This document shows positions 23,476 to 34,527 of a stretch of DNA of 64,000 bases, in pieces (the first letter of the stretch is position 1; every line of letters begins with the position of its first letter). Source of the DNA: Glycomyces albidus (GTDB taxonomy: Bacteria; Actinomycetota; Actinomycetes; Mycobacteriales; Micromonosporaceae); contig NZ_WIAO01000002.1 of assembly GCF_009451885.1 (NCBI RefSeq), forward strand, positions 248,001 through 312,000, read 5' to 3'. A program made the position numbers and the translations under genes. The notes beneath the pieces are model-generated. The model searched no databases. It was given only the letters and a program-made list of their open reading frames with translations, and was not told where the DNA came from.

Positions 23476-24402
23476 ATGAGAAACGTCCTTAGTCGACGCG
23501 GCGTGCTCGGCGCCGGCCTCGCCGTCGGCGCGACGGCCGTCGCCACCGGTGTCCTCTCCGGAACCGCGCACGCGGAGGAGTCCTTCGGCGGCCCCCTGAT
23601 CGGCGAGCCCCGCGGCGATCAACTCCACCTGCTCACCTTCAACCTCCGCTACGAGGGCGGCGACCCGTCGCCGCGCACCTGGGACGAGCGGCGCCCGCTC
23701 GTCAAGACCGTCCTCAAGCGGGAGAAGCCCTCGATCCTGTTCTCGCAGGAGGGCGTCTTCGGCCAGCTCCAGGACGTCCTGGAGGACCTCGGCGACAAGT
23801 ACGACTGGATCCACCTCGGCCGCCTCGGCGGCTCGAAGTCGGAGGCCACCGCGATCTACTGGAACACCAAGCGCCTCAAGGTGGTCGAGTACGACCACCT
23901 GTGGCTCTCCGACACCCCGCTGCTCATCGGCTCCAAGAACTGGGGCAACAACGTGGTGCGCATGCTCACGTGGATCCGGTTCCGGGACCTGCGCACCGGC
24001 AAGGAGTTCTACACCGTCAACAACCACTTCGACCACCAGTCGGAGAACGCCCGCCAGCGCGGCGCGCAGATGAACCTCGACGTCATCGCGCCGTGGGTCG
24101 AGCAGGGCTTCCCGGTCGTCAGCGCCGGCGACTTCAACCAGGTCCCCGACACCCCGACCTACACGATCCTCACCGACGGCGGCCTGGTCGACTCCATGCT
24201 CGCCGCCGAGGAGCAGGTCACCCCGGTGTGGGGCACCTGGAACGGGTGGAACCCGGTCCCCAGCGAGACCGAGCGCCGCATCGACTGGATCCTCACCACC
24301 CCCGAGATCCGCATCCTCAAGGCCGCGGTGAACACCTACACCGAGGACGACCGCACCCCGTCCGACCACTGGCCGGCGCAGGCGCTCATCGAGCTGCCCT
24401 GA
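23476..24402 (+). CDS. Secreted endonuclease/exonuclease/phosphatase (EEP) family protein
   Basis: A 308-residue protein with a Tat-type signal peptide: SRRGVLGAGLAVGATAVATG with a cleavage site after SGTAHA (about residue 34). The EEP fold is complete: LTFNLRYEGGD (metal Asn), SQEGVFGQ (metal Glu), FYTVNNHFDHQS (His), SAGDFNQVPDTPTY (Asp/Asn) and the final PSDHWPAQA (Asp/His). Members hydrolyse phosphodiesters in DNA, phospholipids or inositol phosphates; the extracellular place suggests a phosphodiesterase for nutrients or a DNase. AGAGG lies before the ATG. It is followed at once by a non-secreted paralogue. Confidence 0.9.
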   Translation: MRNVLSRRGVLGAGLAVGATAVATGVLSGTAHAEESFGGPLIGEPRGDQLHLLTFNLRYEGGDPSPRTWDERRPLVKTVLKREKPSILFSQEGVFGQLQDVLEDLGDKYDWIHLGRLGGSKSEATAIYWNTKRLKVVEYDHLWLSDTPLLIGSKNWGNNVVRMLTWIRFRDLRTGKEFYTVNNHFDHQSENARQRGAQMNLDVIAPWVEQGFPVVSAGDFNQVPDTPTYTILTDGGLVDSMLAAEEQVTPVWGTWNGWNPVPSETERRIDWILTTPEIRILKAAVNTYTEDDRTPSDHWPAQALIELP

Positions 24403-24451
24403 CCCGCGAAGCGCTGACGGGGCGGCGGCGCCCGGGTTATGGTCGTTGACC

Positions 24452-25339
24452 ATGAACGCCCTTCCGGCCGCCGCCCCGCAGGCGTCGGGCGCGGAGCCCG
24501 ACGCGCCGCCGGTGCTGCGCGGCACGCCGCTGATCGGCCCGGTGGAGCCGCCGTTCGTGCACCTCATGACGTACAACCTGAAGTCCGCTTCGGGCGCCGC
24601 CCCGAACGCGTGGTGGAAGCGCCGCCCGCTGGTGAGCGGGCTCGTCGCCGCCGAGCGGCCCACGGTGCTGTGCACGCAGGAGGGCCGGTTCCGGCAGCTC
24701 CGGGAGCTGCGCGAGGACCTCGACGGCTACGACTGGATCCACTTGGGACGCGGGGGCGGCTCGCGCTCGGAGTCGACCGCGATCCTGTGGGACGCCTCCA
24801 GGCTGGCCCCGCTCGACTACGACCACCTGTGGCTGTCACGGCGCCCCGACCGGATCGGCTCGCGCTCCTGGGGCTCGGCCACGGTGCGGATGCTGACATG
24901 GGTCCGCTTCGAGGACAAGGCGACCGGGAAGGACTTCCATGTCGCGAACGTGCATCTCGACCACCGGTCCGAGAAGGCCCGCCGCAAGGGCGCGGCGATG
25001 TGCCGCGACGTGGTGCGCCGCTTCCTCGGCCCGGCGGTCCTGGCCGGGGACTTCAACTGCGGGCCCGACTCCAGGGCCCACGCCGTCCTCGCCGGCGGGG
25101 GCCTGTCGGACGCCTGGGCGGTGGCCGAGCGGCGGCTCACCCCGGAGTGGGGGACGTTCAACCGCTGGAAGACCGCGCCCGCCGAAGGGCCGCGAATCGA
25201 CTGGATCATGGTGCGGTCCGGACCGCCCCGCGAAGAGCTCACGGTCCACCGGGCCGGCGTGAACGCCCGGACCGGGGACGAGCTGACCCCTTCGGACCAC
25301 TGGCCGGTCCAGGCGGTGTTCACCATCGGCCGGGAGTGA
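24452..25339 (+). CDS. EEP-family phosphodiesterase/nuclease, cytoplasmic paralogue
   Basis: A 295-residue paralogue of the preceding secreted protein, without a signal peptide. The same motifs occur in order: LMTYNLKSAS, CTQEGRFRQ, VANVHLDHRS, LAGDFNCGPDSR and PSDHWPVQA; WIHLG-R-GGS-SE-TAI-W and a DYDHLWLS segment are shared almost word for word with its neighbour, indicating tandem duplication. ATG 24452 follows TATGGT by eight bases and has no ribosome site. The start at TTG 24446 is unlikely. Confidence 0.88.
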   Translation: MNALPAAAPQASGAEPDAPPVLRGTPLIGPVEPPFVHLMTYNLKSASGAAPNAWWKRRPLVSGLVAAERPTVLCTQEGRFRQLRELREDLDGYDWIHLGRGGGSRSESTAILWDASRLAPLDYDHLWLSRRPDRIGSRSWGSATVRMLTWVRFEDKATGKDFHVANVHLDHRSEKARRKGAAMCRDVVRRFLGPAVLAGDFNCGPDSRAHAVLAGGGLSDAWAVAERRLTPEWGTFNRWKTAPAEGPRIDWIMVRSGPPREELTVHRAGVNARTGDELTPSDHWPVQAVFTIGRE

Positions 25340-25381
25340 AGGCCGGGCGGCCCGGTCAAGGAGCGGAGTCGGGAACCCCGG

Positions 25382-26440
25382 TCAGGACATCCGGTCGAGG
25401 TACTCGCGGATCTCCCGGACGGCCGCGCGGCCGGCCCGGTTGGCGCCGACCGTGCTCGCCGAGGGGCCGTAGCCGGCGAGGTGGATGCGGGGGTCGGCCG
25501 CGACCCTCGTGCCGTCCATGACGATCCCGCCGCCCGGCCCGCGCAGTTTGAGCGGTGCGAGGTGGTCGAGCGCGGCGCGGAAGCCGGTGGCCCACAGGAT
25601 CACGTCGGCCGGCTCGAACCGCCCGTCGTTCCAGGCGACGCCGCCGGGTTCGATCCGGTCGAACATCGGATGGCGCTCGAGGACGCCGGCCTCGCGCGCG
25701 GCCCTGATCTCGGGCGAGAGCGGGACGCCGGTGACGCTGATGACCGACTGCGGGCGCAGTCCCTTCCGGACGCGCTCCTCGACCATGGCCACGACCTCGC
25801 GGCCGCGGTCGGGGTTGAAGTCGCCGGCGCGCCACTGCGGCGGGCGGCGCGTCACCCAGGTCGTCGCGGCCGCGTACGGGTGGATCTCCATGAGGTGCTG
25901 GATCGCGGAGATCCCGCCGCCGACGACCACGACCCGCTCGCCCGCGAACTCCCACGGCCCGCGGTATTGGGCGGTGTGGAGCTGGCGGCCTTCGAAGGCG
26001 TCCTGCCCGGCGTAGCGCGGCCAGAACGGGCGCTCCCAGGTGCCGGTGGCGTTGATCAGGGCCTTCGCGATCCACACGCCGCGGTCGGTGGCGACCTCGA
26101 GCCGCTTGTCCGGCAGCGAGCGCACCGACCGCACGGTGACCGGGCGCTGGACGCGCAGGTCGAATTCGCGCTCGTAGGCGGCGAAGTACTCGGAGATGAC
26201 CCCGGCGACGGGCGTGGACTCGTCGGGTTCGGGCACCGGCATCCCGGGGAGCTGGTAGACCCCGTTGACGGTCTTGAACGTGAGGGTCGGCCACCGGAAC
26301 TGCCAGGCGCCGCCCGCGTGCGGCGCGTGGTCGACGACGACGAACCCGGTTTCGGGCTCGAAGTGCTTGCGCAGGAAGTACGCGGCCGAGAGCCCGGCCT
26401 GACCGGCGCCGATGACGACGACTTCCACTTCGCGGATCAC
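25382..26440 (-). CDS. FAD/NAD(P)-binding flavoprotein monooxygenase-like protein
   Basis: A 352-residue oxidoreductase with two Rossmann motifs: VVVIGAGQAGLSAAYFL (FAD, residues 7-23) and VVVVGGGISAIQHL (NADPH, about 170-183), and the ATGF-type segment ILWATGFRAAL. It lacks the full-length Baeyer-Villiger fingerprint but resembles CzcO/TrkA-like flavoproteins and small flavin-containing monooxygenases. The substrate is unknown. The GTG start at 26440 has GAGG nearby upstream; GTG codons four residues further in are alternatives. Confidence 0.87.
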   Translation of the reverse strand: MIREVEVVVIGAGQAGLSAAYFLRKHFEPETGFVVVDHAPHAGGAWQFRWPTLTFKTVNGVYQLPGMPVPEPDESTPVAGVISEYFAAYEREFDLRVQRPVTVRSVRSLPDKRLEVATDRGVWIAKALINATGTWERPFWPRYAGQDAFEGRQLHTAQYRGPWEFAGERVVVVGGGISAIQHLMEIHPYAAATTWVTRRPPQWRAGDFNPDRGREVVAMVEERVRKGLRPQSVISVTGVPLSPEIRAAREAGVLERHPMFDRIEPGGVAWNDGRFEPADVILWATGFRAALDHLAPLKLRGPGGGIVMDGTRVAADPRIHLAGYGPSASTVGANRAGRAAVREIREYLDRMS

Positions 26441-26520
26441 ACCAGGCGAAACGCCTCAGGACGGACCCGGATTCCGCGAGGTGAGGCTCTTCACGCGCCG
26501 GCGGTGCGTTATGGCGCGGG

Positions 26521-26759
26521 CTTGCTTCGGCTTCGGCTTCGGGTTGTGCCTGCGGTTCGCTACGCGTTCGGCTTCGGGTTGTGACGCGGGTTTGCTGCGG
26601 CTTCGGCTTCGGACTGTGCCGCCGGTTCCCTACACCTCCGGCTTCGGACTCTGCCGCCGGTTCCCTACGCCTTCGGCTTCGGACTCTGCCGCCGGTTCCC
26701 TACGCCTTCGGCTTCGGACTCTGTCTCCGGTTCCCTACGCCTTCGGCTTCGGGAACTCC
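26521..26759. repeat. 35-36-bp tandem repeats spanning a gene end
   Basis: Three good copies (26597-26632, 26633-26668, 26669-26703), one diverged copy (26704-26738), a partial copy running into the gene and older, decayed copies to the left. The unit contains TTCGGCTTCGGACT, CTGCCGCCGG and TTCCCTAC. Read on the minus strand each unit carries the last codons (Pro-Lys-Ala) and the TAG stop of the DUF3291-type gene, so the array looks like repeated duplication of that gene's end. Confidence 0.8.
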
Positions 26760-27187
26760 GCCTTGAGCGTGAACGCGTCGGCGGTCGGCCCCTTTTCGCG
26801 CAGGATCGTCAGGCGCTTCTCGGCGTCCTGGACCGTGGGCCGCTCGCCCGCGGGCACCCACCATAGGGCCGTGATCGCCTCCTTGAGGTGCTCGAACCAT
26901 TCGCGGCGCCGCTGGAGGTACGGTCGGTGCACCGATCCGTATACATAGGACCGAAGAGCCTCGGGTGTGGCCCACACCGACATGTTCACGATGAGCCATT
27001 CGTCGCCCCAGAACCGGAACCCGGTGGCGCCGTCGCCTTCGCCGTCGACCAGCCGCCACACGAATCCGTCGGCGGCGTCCGCTGCGGCGTTGACCTCCGC
27101 GAGACCGTCCATGAAGTCCTTCATCACCGGTGAGTCCAGAGGCGCGCGCATTCGTCCGATGTTCACTTGGGCCAGTTCGTAATCCAT
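26735..27187 (-). CDS. DUF3291 domain-containing protein
   Basis: A 150-residue cytoplasmic protein with the DUF3291 pattern: YELAQVNIGRMRAPLDSPVM at the start, FMDGLAEVNAAAD, DGFVWRL, WLIVNMSVWATPEALRSYVY, then a WWVPAGERPT segment. The fold is thought to be a dimeric ferredoxin-like (ABM/DUF3291) barrel; function unknown. ATG 27187 follows CAGGCT by six bases, a weaker form of the leaderless arrangement; an upstream ATG in frame lacks support. Its last codons lie in the tandem repeat. Confidence 0.85.
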   Translation of the reverse strand: MDYELAQVNIGRMRAPLDSPVMKDFMDGLAEVNAAADAADGFVWRLVDGEGDGATGFRFWGDEWLIVNMSVWATPEALRSYVYGSVHRPYLQRRREWFEHLKEAITALWWVPAGERPTVQDAEKRLTILREKGPTADAFTLKAEFPKPKA

Positions 27188-27281
27188 GCACCGAGCCTGC
27201 CAGCGCCGCGTCCCGTGCGTCAACGACCGGGACCGAAACCCAGTCGACTGGGATTTCGCGACCGGGTGTTCCGCGGGCGCG

Positions 27282-27309
27282 AAAAAAGGGCGGGCCCGAA
27301 GGCCCGCCC
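27282..27309 (-). terminator. Intrinsic terminator of aconitase
   Basis: On the minus strand GGGCGGGCC-TTCG-GGCCCGCCC followed by six U, 16 bases after the acnA stop: a perfect 9-bp stem, stable tetraloop and U-run, the cleanest Rho-independent terminator in the window. Confidence 0.95.
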
Positions 27310-27325
27310 TGTGGTGTCGGGTGTA

Positions 27326-30423
<3,098 letters not shown>

Positions 30424-31887
30424 CTACTCGCCCGCGAGCCGGGGCCCGGCCTCGCGCTGCTCGGCGAGCCAGGTCTCGACCTCCTCGGACGAGCGCGGGA
30501 GCCCGTCCGAGAGGTTCTCGCAGCCGTCGGCGGTGACCCGGACGTCGTCCTCGATGCGGATGCCGACGCCGCGCAGCTCCACGGGGACCAGCTCGTCGTT
30601 GGCCTGGAAGTACAGGCCGGGCTCCACGGTGAGGACGTAGTCCTCCTGGACGGCGCCCTTGTAGTAGTGCTCGGCGCGCGAGGCCGCGCAGTCGTGCACG
30701 TCGAGGCCGAGCATGTGCCCGAAGCCGTGCAGCGTCCAGCGGCGGTAGATCAGGGAGTCCTTGTCCATCGCCTCGTCGACCGAGCCGGGCAGGATGCCCA
30801 GGTCCTTGAGGCCCTCGGCCAGGACCCGCATGCAGGTCTGGTGGATCTCCTGGAACTCGGTGCCGGGCTTGATGACGTCCATGCCCGCCTGCTGCGAGGC
30901 GTGCACGATGTCGTAGACCTCGCGCTGGAGCGGGGTGAACCGCCCGTCGACCGGGATCGTCCGGGTGATGTCGGCGGTGTAGAGGTGGTGGTTCTCCACG
31001 CCCATGTCCATCAGGAGCAGCTCGCCGGTCTTGGTCGCGCCGTCGTTGGTGGTCCAGTGGAGCGTGGTCGCGTGCGAGCCGGCGCCGACGATCGAGTCGT
31101 AGCCGAGGCCGTTGCCCTCGAGGCGGGCGCGCGAGCGGAACACGCCTTCGATGAGCCGCTCGGAGACCGAGCCGGTGGCCGGGATGATCCGGGCCACGTC
31201 CTCGAAGCCGCGCACGGTGATGTCGACCGCGTCCTGGAGCTGCTCGAGCTCCCACGAGTCCTTGCGCAGCCGCAGCTCCGCGAGCACGGCCGCGAGCTCG
31301 CCGTCGCGGGTCAGCCCGTCCGCGGAGGGGTCCTCCTTGGGGAACCGGGCGTCGAGCGCCGCGTCGAAGCCGCGCAGCAGCCGCGTCCGCGACCGCTCCG
31401 CGCCCTGGAGCGCCTCCCCGAGCCCTTCGACGTCCTTGCACGGCAGGCCCAGGCGCACCTCGGTCTCCTCGAGCGAGTGCTTGCGGCCGATCCACAGCTC
31501 GCCGTACTTGGCCGAGCGGAAGAACTCGTCGGACTCGGTGCCCTTGCGGGGCCGGCGGTACAGGACGGCCTCGTGCCCGCCGCCGCTCGGGTGCAGCACC
31601 AGCACGCCCTCGGGGTCCTGGTCGCCGGTGAGCCACACGAAGTCCGAGCCGGCCCGGAACGGGTAGAAGGTGTCGTTCGAACGCACCTTCTCCTCACCCG
31701 TGGGGATGATCAGCACCTCGCCGGGGAAGGCCGCCGAGAGCGCCTCGCGGCGCCGCGCGGTGAAGGCCGCCTGCGGCAGCGGGGCCGCGTCCAGGTCCAG
31801 CGGCCCCCACCCGGAGCGCATGAACTCCAGGAACTTCTCGGGGAACTTCGGGTCGTGGGGGCGCTCCCCGGACTTCGTCTCGGCCAT
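30424..31887 (-). CDS. pepP: Xaa-Pro aminopeptidase P (M24B)
   Basis: A 487-residue metallopeptidase removing an N-terminal residue before proline. The N-terminal AMP_N domain covers about 35-190 (TFYPFRAGSDFVWLTG); the pita-bread catalytic domain follows with all ligands of the dinuclear metal site: Asp in LLMDMGVE, Asp in YTADITRT, His in LHGFGHMLGLDVHD, Glu in LTVEPGLYF and Glu in GIRIEDDV. ATG 31887 has AAAGGA 7 nt upstream; the longer open frame has no coding character. Confidence 0.95.
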   Translation of the reverse strand: MAETKSGERPHDPKFPEKFLEFMRSGWGPLDLDAAPLPQAAFTARRREALSAAFPGEVLIIPTGEEKVRSNDTFYPFRAGSDFVWLTGDQDPEGVLVLHPSGGGHEAVLYRRPRKGTESDEFFRSAKYGELWIGRKHSLEETEVRLGLPCKDVEGLGEALQGAERSRTRLLRGFDAALDARFPKEDPSADGLTRDGELAAVLAELRLRKDSWELEQLQDAVDITVRGFEDVARIIPATGSVSERLIEGVFRSRARLEGNGLGYDSIVGAGSHATTLHWTTNDGATKTGELLLMDMGVENHHLYTADITRTIPVDGRFTPLQREVYDIVHASQQAGMDVIKPGTEFQEIHQTCMRVLAEGLKDLGILPGSVDEAMDKDSLIYRRWTLHGFGHMLGLDVHDCAASRAEHYYKGAVQEDYVLTVEPGLYFQANDELVPVELRGVGIRIEDDVRVTADGCENLSDGLPRSSEEVETWLAEQREAGPRLAGE

Positions 31888-32027
31888 CGCCGTTCCTTTC
31901 TCAACAACCTGTCGCGCGGCAAGGGTCGCTTGCACCCCGACCGTACCGCGTCGGTGCGGACGCGGTGCCCGCGAGCGCCGCCCAGTCGAGGGCGCCACCG
32001 CGGTCGCCCGTTTCGCGACGGCACCGC

Positions 32028-32033
32028 TACCCT
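32028..32033 (+). promoter_or_regulatory. -10 box of the VapBC-like pair
   Basis: TACCCT seven bases before GTG 32041; no ribosome site is present, so the antitoxin mRNA is probably leaderless. Confidence 0.5.
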
Positions 32034-32040
32034 GAGAATC

Positions 32041-32346
32041 GTGACCGATCGCGCCAATTCGTCGCTCAACCCGCCCCCCAAACAGGGGGCGGCCCCCTCG
32101 CGCTCGAGCGTCACCCTCTCCGAAGCCCAGCTCGAGCAGATCCGCCGCCTCGTCGCGGTCGGCCGGGCCGAGTCCGTCGACGAGTACGTCGGCGCCGCCG
32201 TCGCCGAGCGCCTCGAACGCGACCGCTCCCTCACCGAACTCCAGGACCTCTTCGAACGCAAGGGCCAGGGCCCGAGCGAGGAGCACCTCGCGTGGGCGCG
32301 CGAGGTCCTCGGCGTGGAGGACAAGGACGCGGAGGGGCGTACATGA
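32041..32346 (+). CDS. Putative antitoxin of a VapBC-like module
   Basis: A 101-residue protein. The N-terminal 25 residues are polar; residues 24-55 (VTLSEAQLEQIRRLVAVG, ESVDEYVGAAVAERL) look like a ribbon-helix-helix/ParD-type DNA-binding and dimer region, and the charged C-terminal half (LTELQDLFERKGQGPSEEHLAWA) is of the kind that wraps a toxin. The GTG start is leaderless. Its stop overlaps the start of the next gene (ATGA), and that gene encodes a PIN-like protein, the classical antitoxin-then-toxin order. The assignment rests on this context. Confidence 0.65.
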   Translation: MTDRANSSLNPPPKQGAAPSRSSVTLSEAQLEQIRRLVAVGRAESVDEYVGAAVAERLERDRSLTELQDLFERKGQGPSEEHLAWAREVLGVEDKDAEGRT

Positions 32347-32738
32347 TCGGTGGCCGCATCCTGGACGTGTCGGCCATCGTCGGATTCGCCACCTCCATGC
32401 CCTATCCGCAGGCCGTGGTGTTCACCGCGCTCGAGCAGAACGTGGTCCTCGCGATCCCCTCAGGCGCGCTCGCGGAAGCCTGGTCGCAGGCCCGCCGCCG
32501 CGACCGGGACGCGCTGCTGGTCCTGCTCGGCCTGCCCGTCACGGTGGTCATGGACCTCGACCAGAAGTCCGCCCGCGACGTCGGGCTCATGCTCTCGCGC
32601 TCGCGCCAGCACGGGAACATCGCCGCCGGGCACGTCGCCTGGTGTGGCCTGAACCGCCCCGGGTGGCCCATCGTCACCGGCGAGCCGAAGACCCTGCTTG
32701 CATTCGATTCCAGCCTGGAGATCGACCAGCTTCCGTGA
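32343..32738 (+). CDS. PIN-like protein, putative VapC-type toxin
   Basis: A 131-residue protein with a PIN-domain outline: the first acidic residue in ILDVSAIVGFAT (Asp 8), Glu in PSGALAEAWSQ (about 45), central VVMDLDQKSARDVG, and a late GNIAAGHVAWCG with PIVTGEPKTL, where VapC proteins usually have a D-x-x-[DN] pair. The third and fourth acidic residues are weaker than in active VapC ribonucleases (a histidine in AAGHVA where aspartate is usual), so it may be a diverged or inactive toxin. The start overlaps the antitoxin stop by 4 nt. Confidence 0.65.
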   Translation: MIGGRILDVSAIVGFATSMPYPQAVVFTALEQNVVLAIPSGALAEAWSQARRRDRDALLVLLGLPVTVVMDLDQKSARDVGLMLSRSRQHGNIAAGHVAWCGLNRPGWPIVTGEPKTLLAFDSSLEIDQLP

Positions 32739-32769
32739 GCGGTCGCCCGAGGGACAATAGAGGAGCAAC

Positions 32770-33252
32770 GTGACCGCCGTACAGGAGCAGGGATCCATGC
32801 CCACGACCGACCCACTCGACGGAGCCTTCGAATACCGCCCCCGCAAGTCCCGGATCGGCGCCTGGATCGGCGCCGCCGTCGCCTTCGGCGGGTTCACCGC
32901 CCTCTCGTTCACGCTCGGCTCGACCACCGTCGAGGGCGGCACCGTCACCTGGGCCGACCAGGCCGCGATGATCGGGCTCGGCGTCATCGGCGCCGGGATC
33001 GCCCTGAGCTTCCTGCGGCTGCGCGTGCGCGCCGACGAGAAGGGCATCGAGGTCACCAACGTCGCCCAGAAGCGCTTCTTCCCGTGGCAGGTCGTCACCG
33101 CGATCAACTTCACCGACAAGATGACTTGGGCCACGGTCGAACTCGCGGACGACGACGAGATGTCGATCATGGCCGTCCAGGTCAGCGACAAGCAGCGCGC
33201 TGTGGCGGCGATCAAACACCTCCGTGCGCTCCTGGAGCAGTCCCGCAGCTAG
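32770..33252 (+). CDS. PH-domain-like small membrane protein
   Basis: A 160-residue protein with two membrane segments (about 32-52 IGAWIGAAVAFGGFTALSF and 66-86 AAMIGLGVIGAGIALSFL) followed by a PH-like domain with VRADEKGIEVTNVAQ, FFPWQVVTAI and a C-terminal helix. This layout is common in actinomycetes next to translation genes; function unknown. GTG 32770 has AGGAGC just upstream; ATG 32806-type inner starts are less likely. It lies directly before the infC leader. Confidence 0.8.
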   Translation: MTAVQEQGSMPTTDPLDGAFEYRPRKSRIGAWIGAAVAFGGFTALSFTLGSTTVEGGTVTWADQAAMIGLGVIGAGIALSFLRLRVRADEKGIEVTNVAQKRFFPWQVVTAINFTDKMTWATVELADDDEMSIMAVQVSDKQRAVAAIKHLRALLEQSRS

Positions 33253-33568
33253 GTGCTACCATTGCGTGTCGATCGCGTGCGCTCAGCGCATGCGACAGCA
33301 AGCGGAGTCCAGCTCCCACCCGCAGCCGGGTCCACTGGGTCGAGTACCCGGGACCGACAGGCGAACGGGTCACAAGACGGCGATCAGTTCGCCGTGCTTT
33401 GGAGTGGACCCCGGCATACGCTGGGGTCTTTCTTTGTTGGGACCTCATGCCCGAGGCCGCTGGGTCACGCTTGCGCGACAAGCCGCCGACGCACCCGCGC
33501 CGGCGACCCGAACGCCATAGGGGCGCCGGCGCGAACGCGCCGGCGAGAATCGCAACCAAGGAGGCCCC
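33253..33568 (+). promoter_or_regulatory. Leader region of the infC operon
   Basis: About 315 bases without a gene that can fold in two exclusive ways. GGGTCCAC (33328-33335) can pair with GTGGACCC (33404-33411), which uses up the left arm of the intrinsic terminator at 33407-33428. A separate stem joins GGCGAAC (33360-33366) with GTTCGCC (33387-33393). A TACCAT box at 33257-33262 could be the promoter. The design fits control by premature termination, as known for L20 on the infC operon of Bacillus, though no sequence likeness to that leader is claimed. Confidence 0.6.
33407..33438 (+). terminator. Attenuator-type terminator in the infC leader
   Basis: GACCCCGGC-ATAC-GCTGGGGTC, a 9-bp stem with one G-U pair and a 4-nt loop, followed by TTTCTTTGTT. 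It lies 130 bases before the infC coding region, on the same strand. Confidence 0.85.
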
Positions 33569-34210
33569 ATCAGCGATTTGCGCGTGAACGACCAGATCCG
33601 GACCAAGGAAGTGCGTCTGGTCGGCCCGCAGGGTGAGCAGGTCGGCATCGTGTCGATCGACAAGGCCCTGCAGCTGGCCGCGGACGTCGACCTGGACCTG
33701 GTCGAAGTCGCACCCACCGCCCGTCCGCCGGTCTGCAAGCTCATGGACTACGGCAAGTACAAGTACGAGTCCGCTCAGAAGGCCCGTGCCTCTCGCCGCA
33801 ACCAGCAGCAGACCGTCATCAAAGAGATGAAGCTCCGGCCCAAGATCGACAAGCACGACTACGAGACCAAAAAGGGTCACATCGTGCGCTTCCTGACGGC
33901 CGGGGACAAGGTCAAGATCACCATCATGTTCCGCGGGCGCGAGCAGTCGCGTCCCGAGCTGGGACGCCGCCTGCTGGACAAGCTGGCGGAGGAGATCTCG
34001 GACCTCGCGGTCATCGAGTCCGCCGCGAAGCAGGACGGCCGCAACATGATCATGGTCGTCGCCCCGATCCGCCCCAAGGGCGAGATCAAGGGCGGCGGTC
34101 GCAAGGGCCGCGACCGCGACGAGTCCGCGGCCGACGAGGCCCCGGCCGAGCAGGCGCCGGCCCAGGCCGATGCCCCGGCCGAGGCGCCCGATGAGCAGCC
34201 CGAGTCCTAG
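33569..34210 (+). CDS. infC: Translation initiation factor IF-3, probable AUC start
   Basis: A 213-residue factor that binds the 30S subunit and checks start codons. N-domain: [22 protein letters not shown]-domain: [18 protein letters not shown] and [19 protein letters not shown]; the A/E/P-rich tail beyond about 180 is an actinobacterial extra. The start is set at ATC 33569 (peptide SDLRVND after Met): AAGGAGG ends 4 nt before it. TTG 33578 (13 nt from the site) and GTG 33584 are the ordinary alternatives. Unusual starts are the rule for infC (AUU in E. coli), since IF-3 rejects them and so limits its own synthesis. Confidence 0.95.
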   Translation: MSDLRVNDQIRTKEVRLVGPQGEQVGIVSIDKALQLAADVDLDLVEVAPTARPPVCKLMDYGKYKYESAQKARASRRNQQQTVIKEMKLRPKIDKHDYETKKGHIVRFLTAGDKVKITIMFRGREQSRPELGRRLLDKLAEEISDLAVIESAAKQDGRNMIMVVAPIRPKGEIKGGGRKGRDRDESAADEAPAEQAPAQADAPAEAPDEQPES

Positions 34211-34282
34211 CACCCTGGCGAACGGACGGGCCGGGCGCGGCGACGCGCCCGACCTCGTCCGTCTGAACTAAGGAGAAGCACG

Positions 34283-34477
34283 ATGCCGAAGATGAAGACC
34301 CACAGCGGTGCCAAGAAGCGGTTCAAGGTGACCGGCTCGGGCAAGCTGATGCGCCGCAGCGCCGGCAAGAACCACCTCATGGAGCACAAGAGCGGACGCT
34401 TCAAGCGCGAAGCGCAGGGTCGCTCGGAAGTGTCCCCCGCCGACCAGAAGCAGGTCCGGAAGCTGCTGGGCCGCTAG
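34283..34477 (+). CDS. rpmI: 50S ribosomal protein L35 (bL35)
   Basis: A 64-residue, strongly basic protein with the family opening [20 protein letters not shown] and KNHLMEHKS. Full length for the family. AAGGAG lies 9 nt before ATG 34283. Second gene of the conserved infC-rpmI-rplT operon, 72 bases after infC. Confidence 0.98.
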   Translation: MPKMKTHSGAKKRFKVTGSGKLMRRSAGKNHLMEHKSGRFKREAQGRSEVSPADQKQVRKLLGR

Positions 34478-34527
34478 CCCGCACTCCGATCGACCGCCAA
34501 CCGCTCGTAACGCAAGGAGACTGAACT

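Noticed and set aside
26521-26759. Possible CRISPR array.
   Set aside because: Units are contiguous with no unique spacers and no cas genes nearby; it is a simple tandem repeat.
26412-26948. Plus-strand frames rich in Phe-Gly/Leu-Arg repeats.
   Set aside because: They are translations of the 35-bp DNA repeat and the antisense of the DUF3291 gene; the period is not a multiple of three, so no true protein repeat is kept.
33578-34210. infC starting at TTG 33578.
   Set aside because: The ribosome site is 13 nt away, against 4 nt for ATC 33569, and infC genes commonly use unusual starts.
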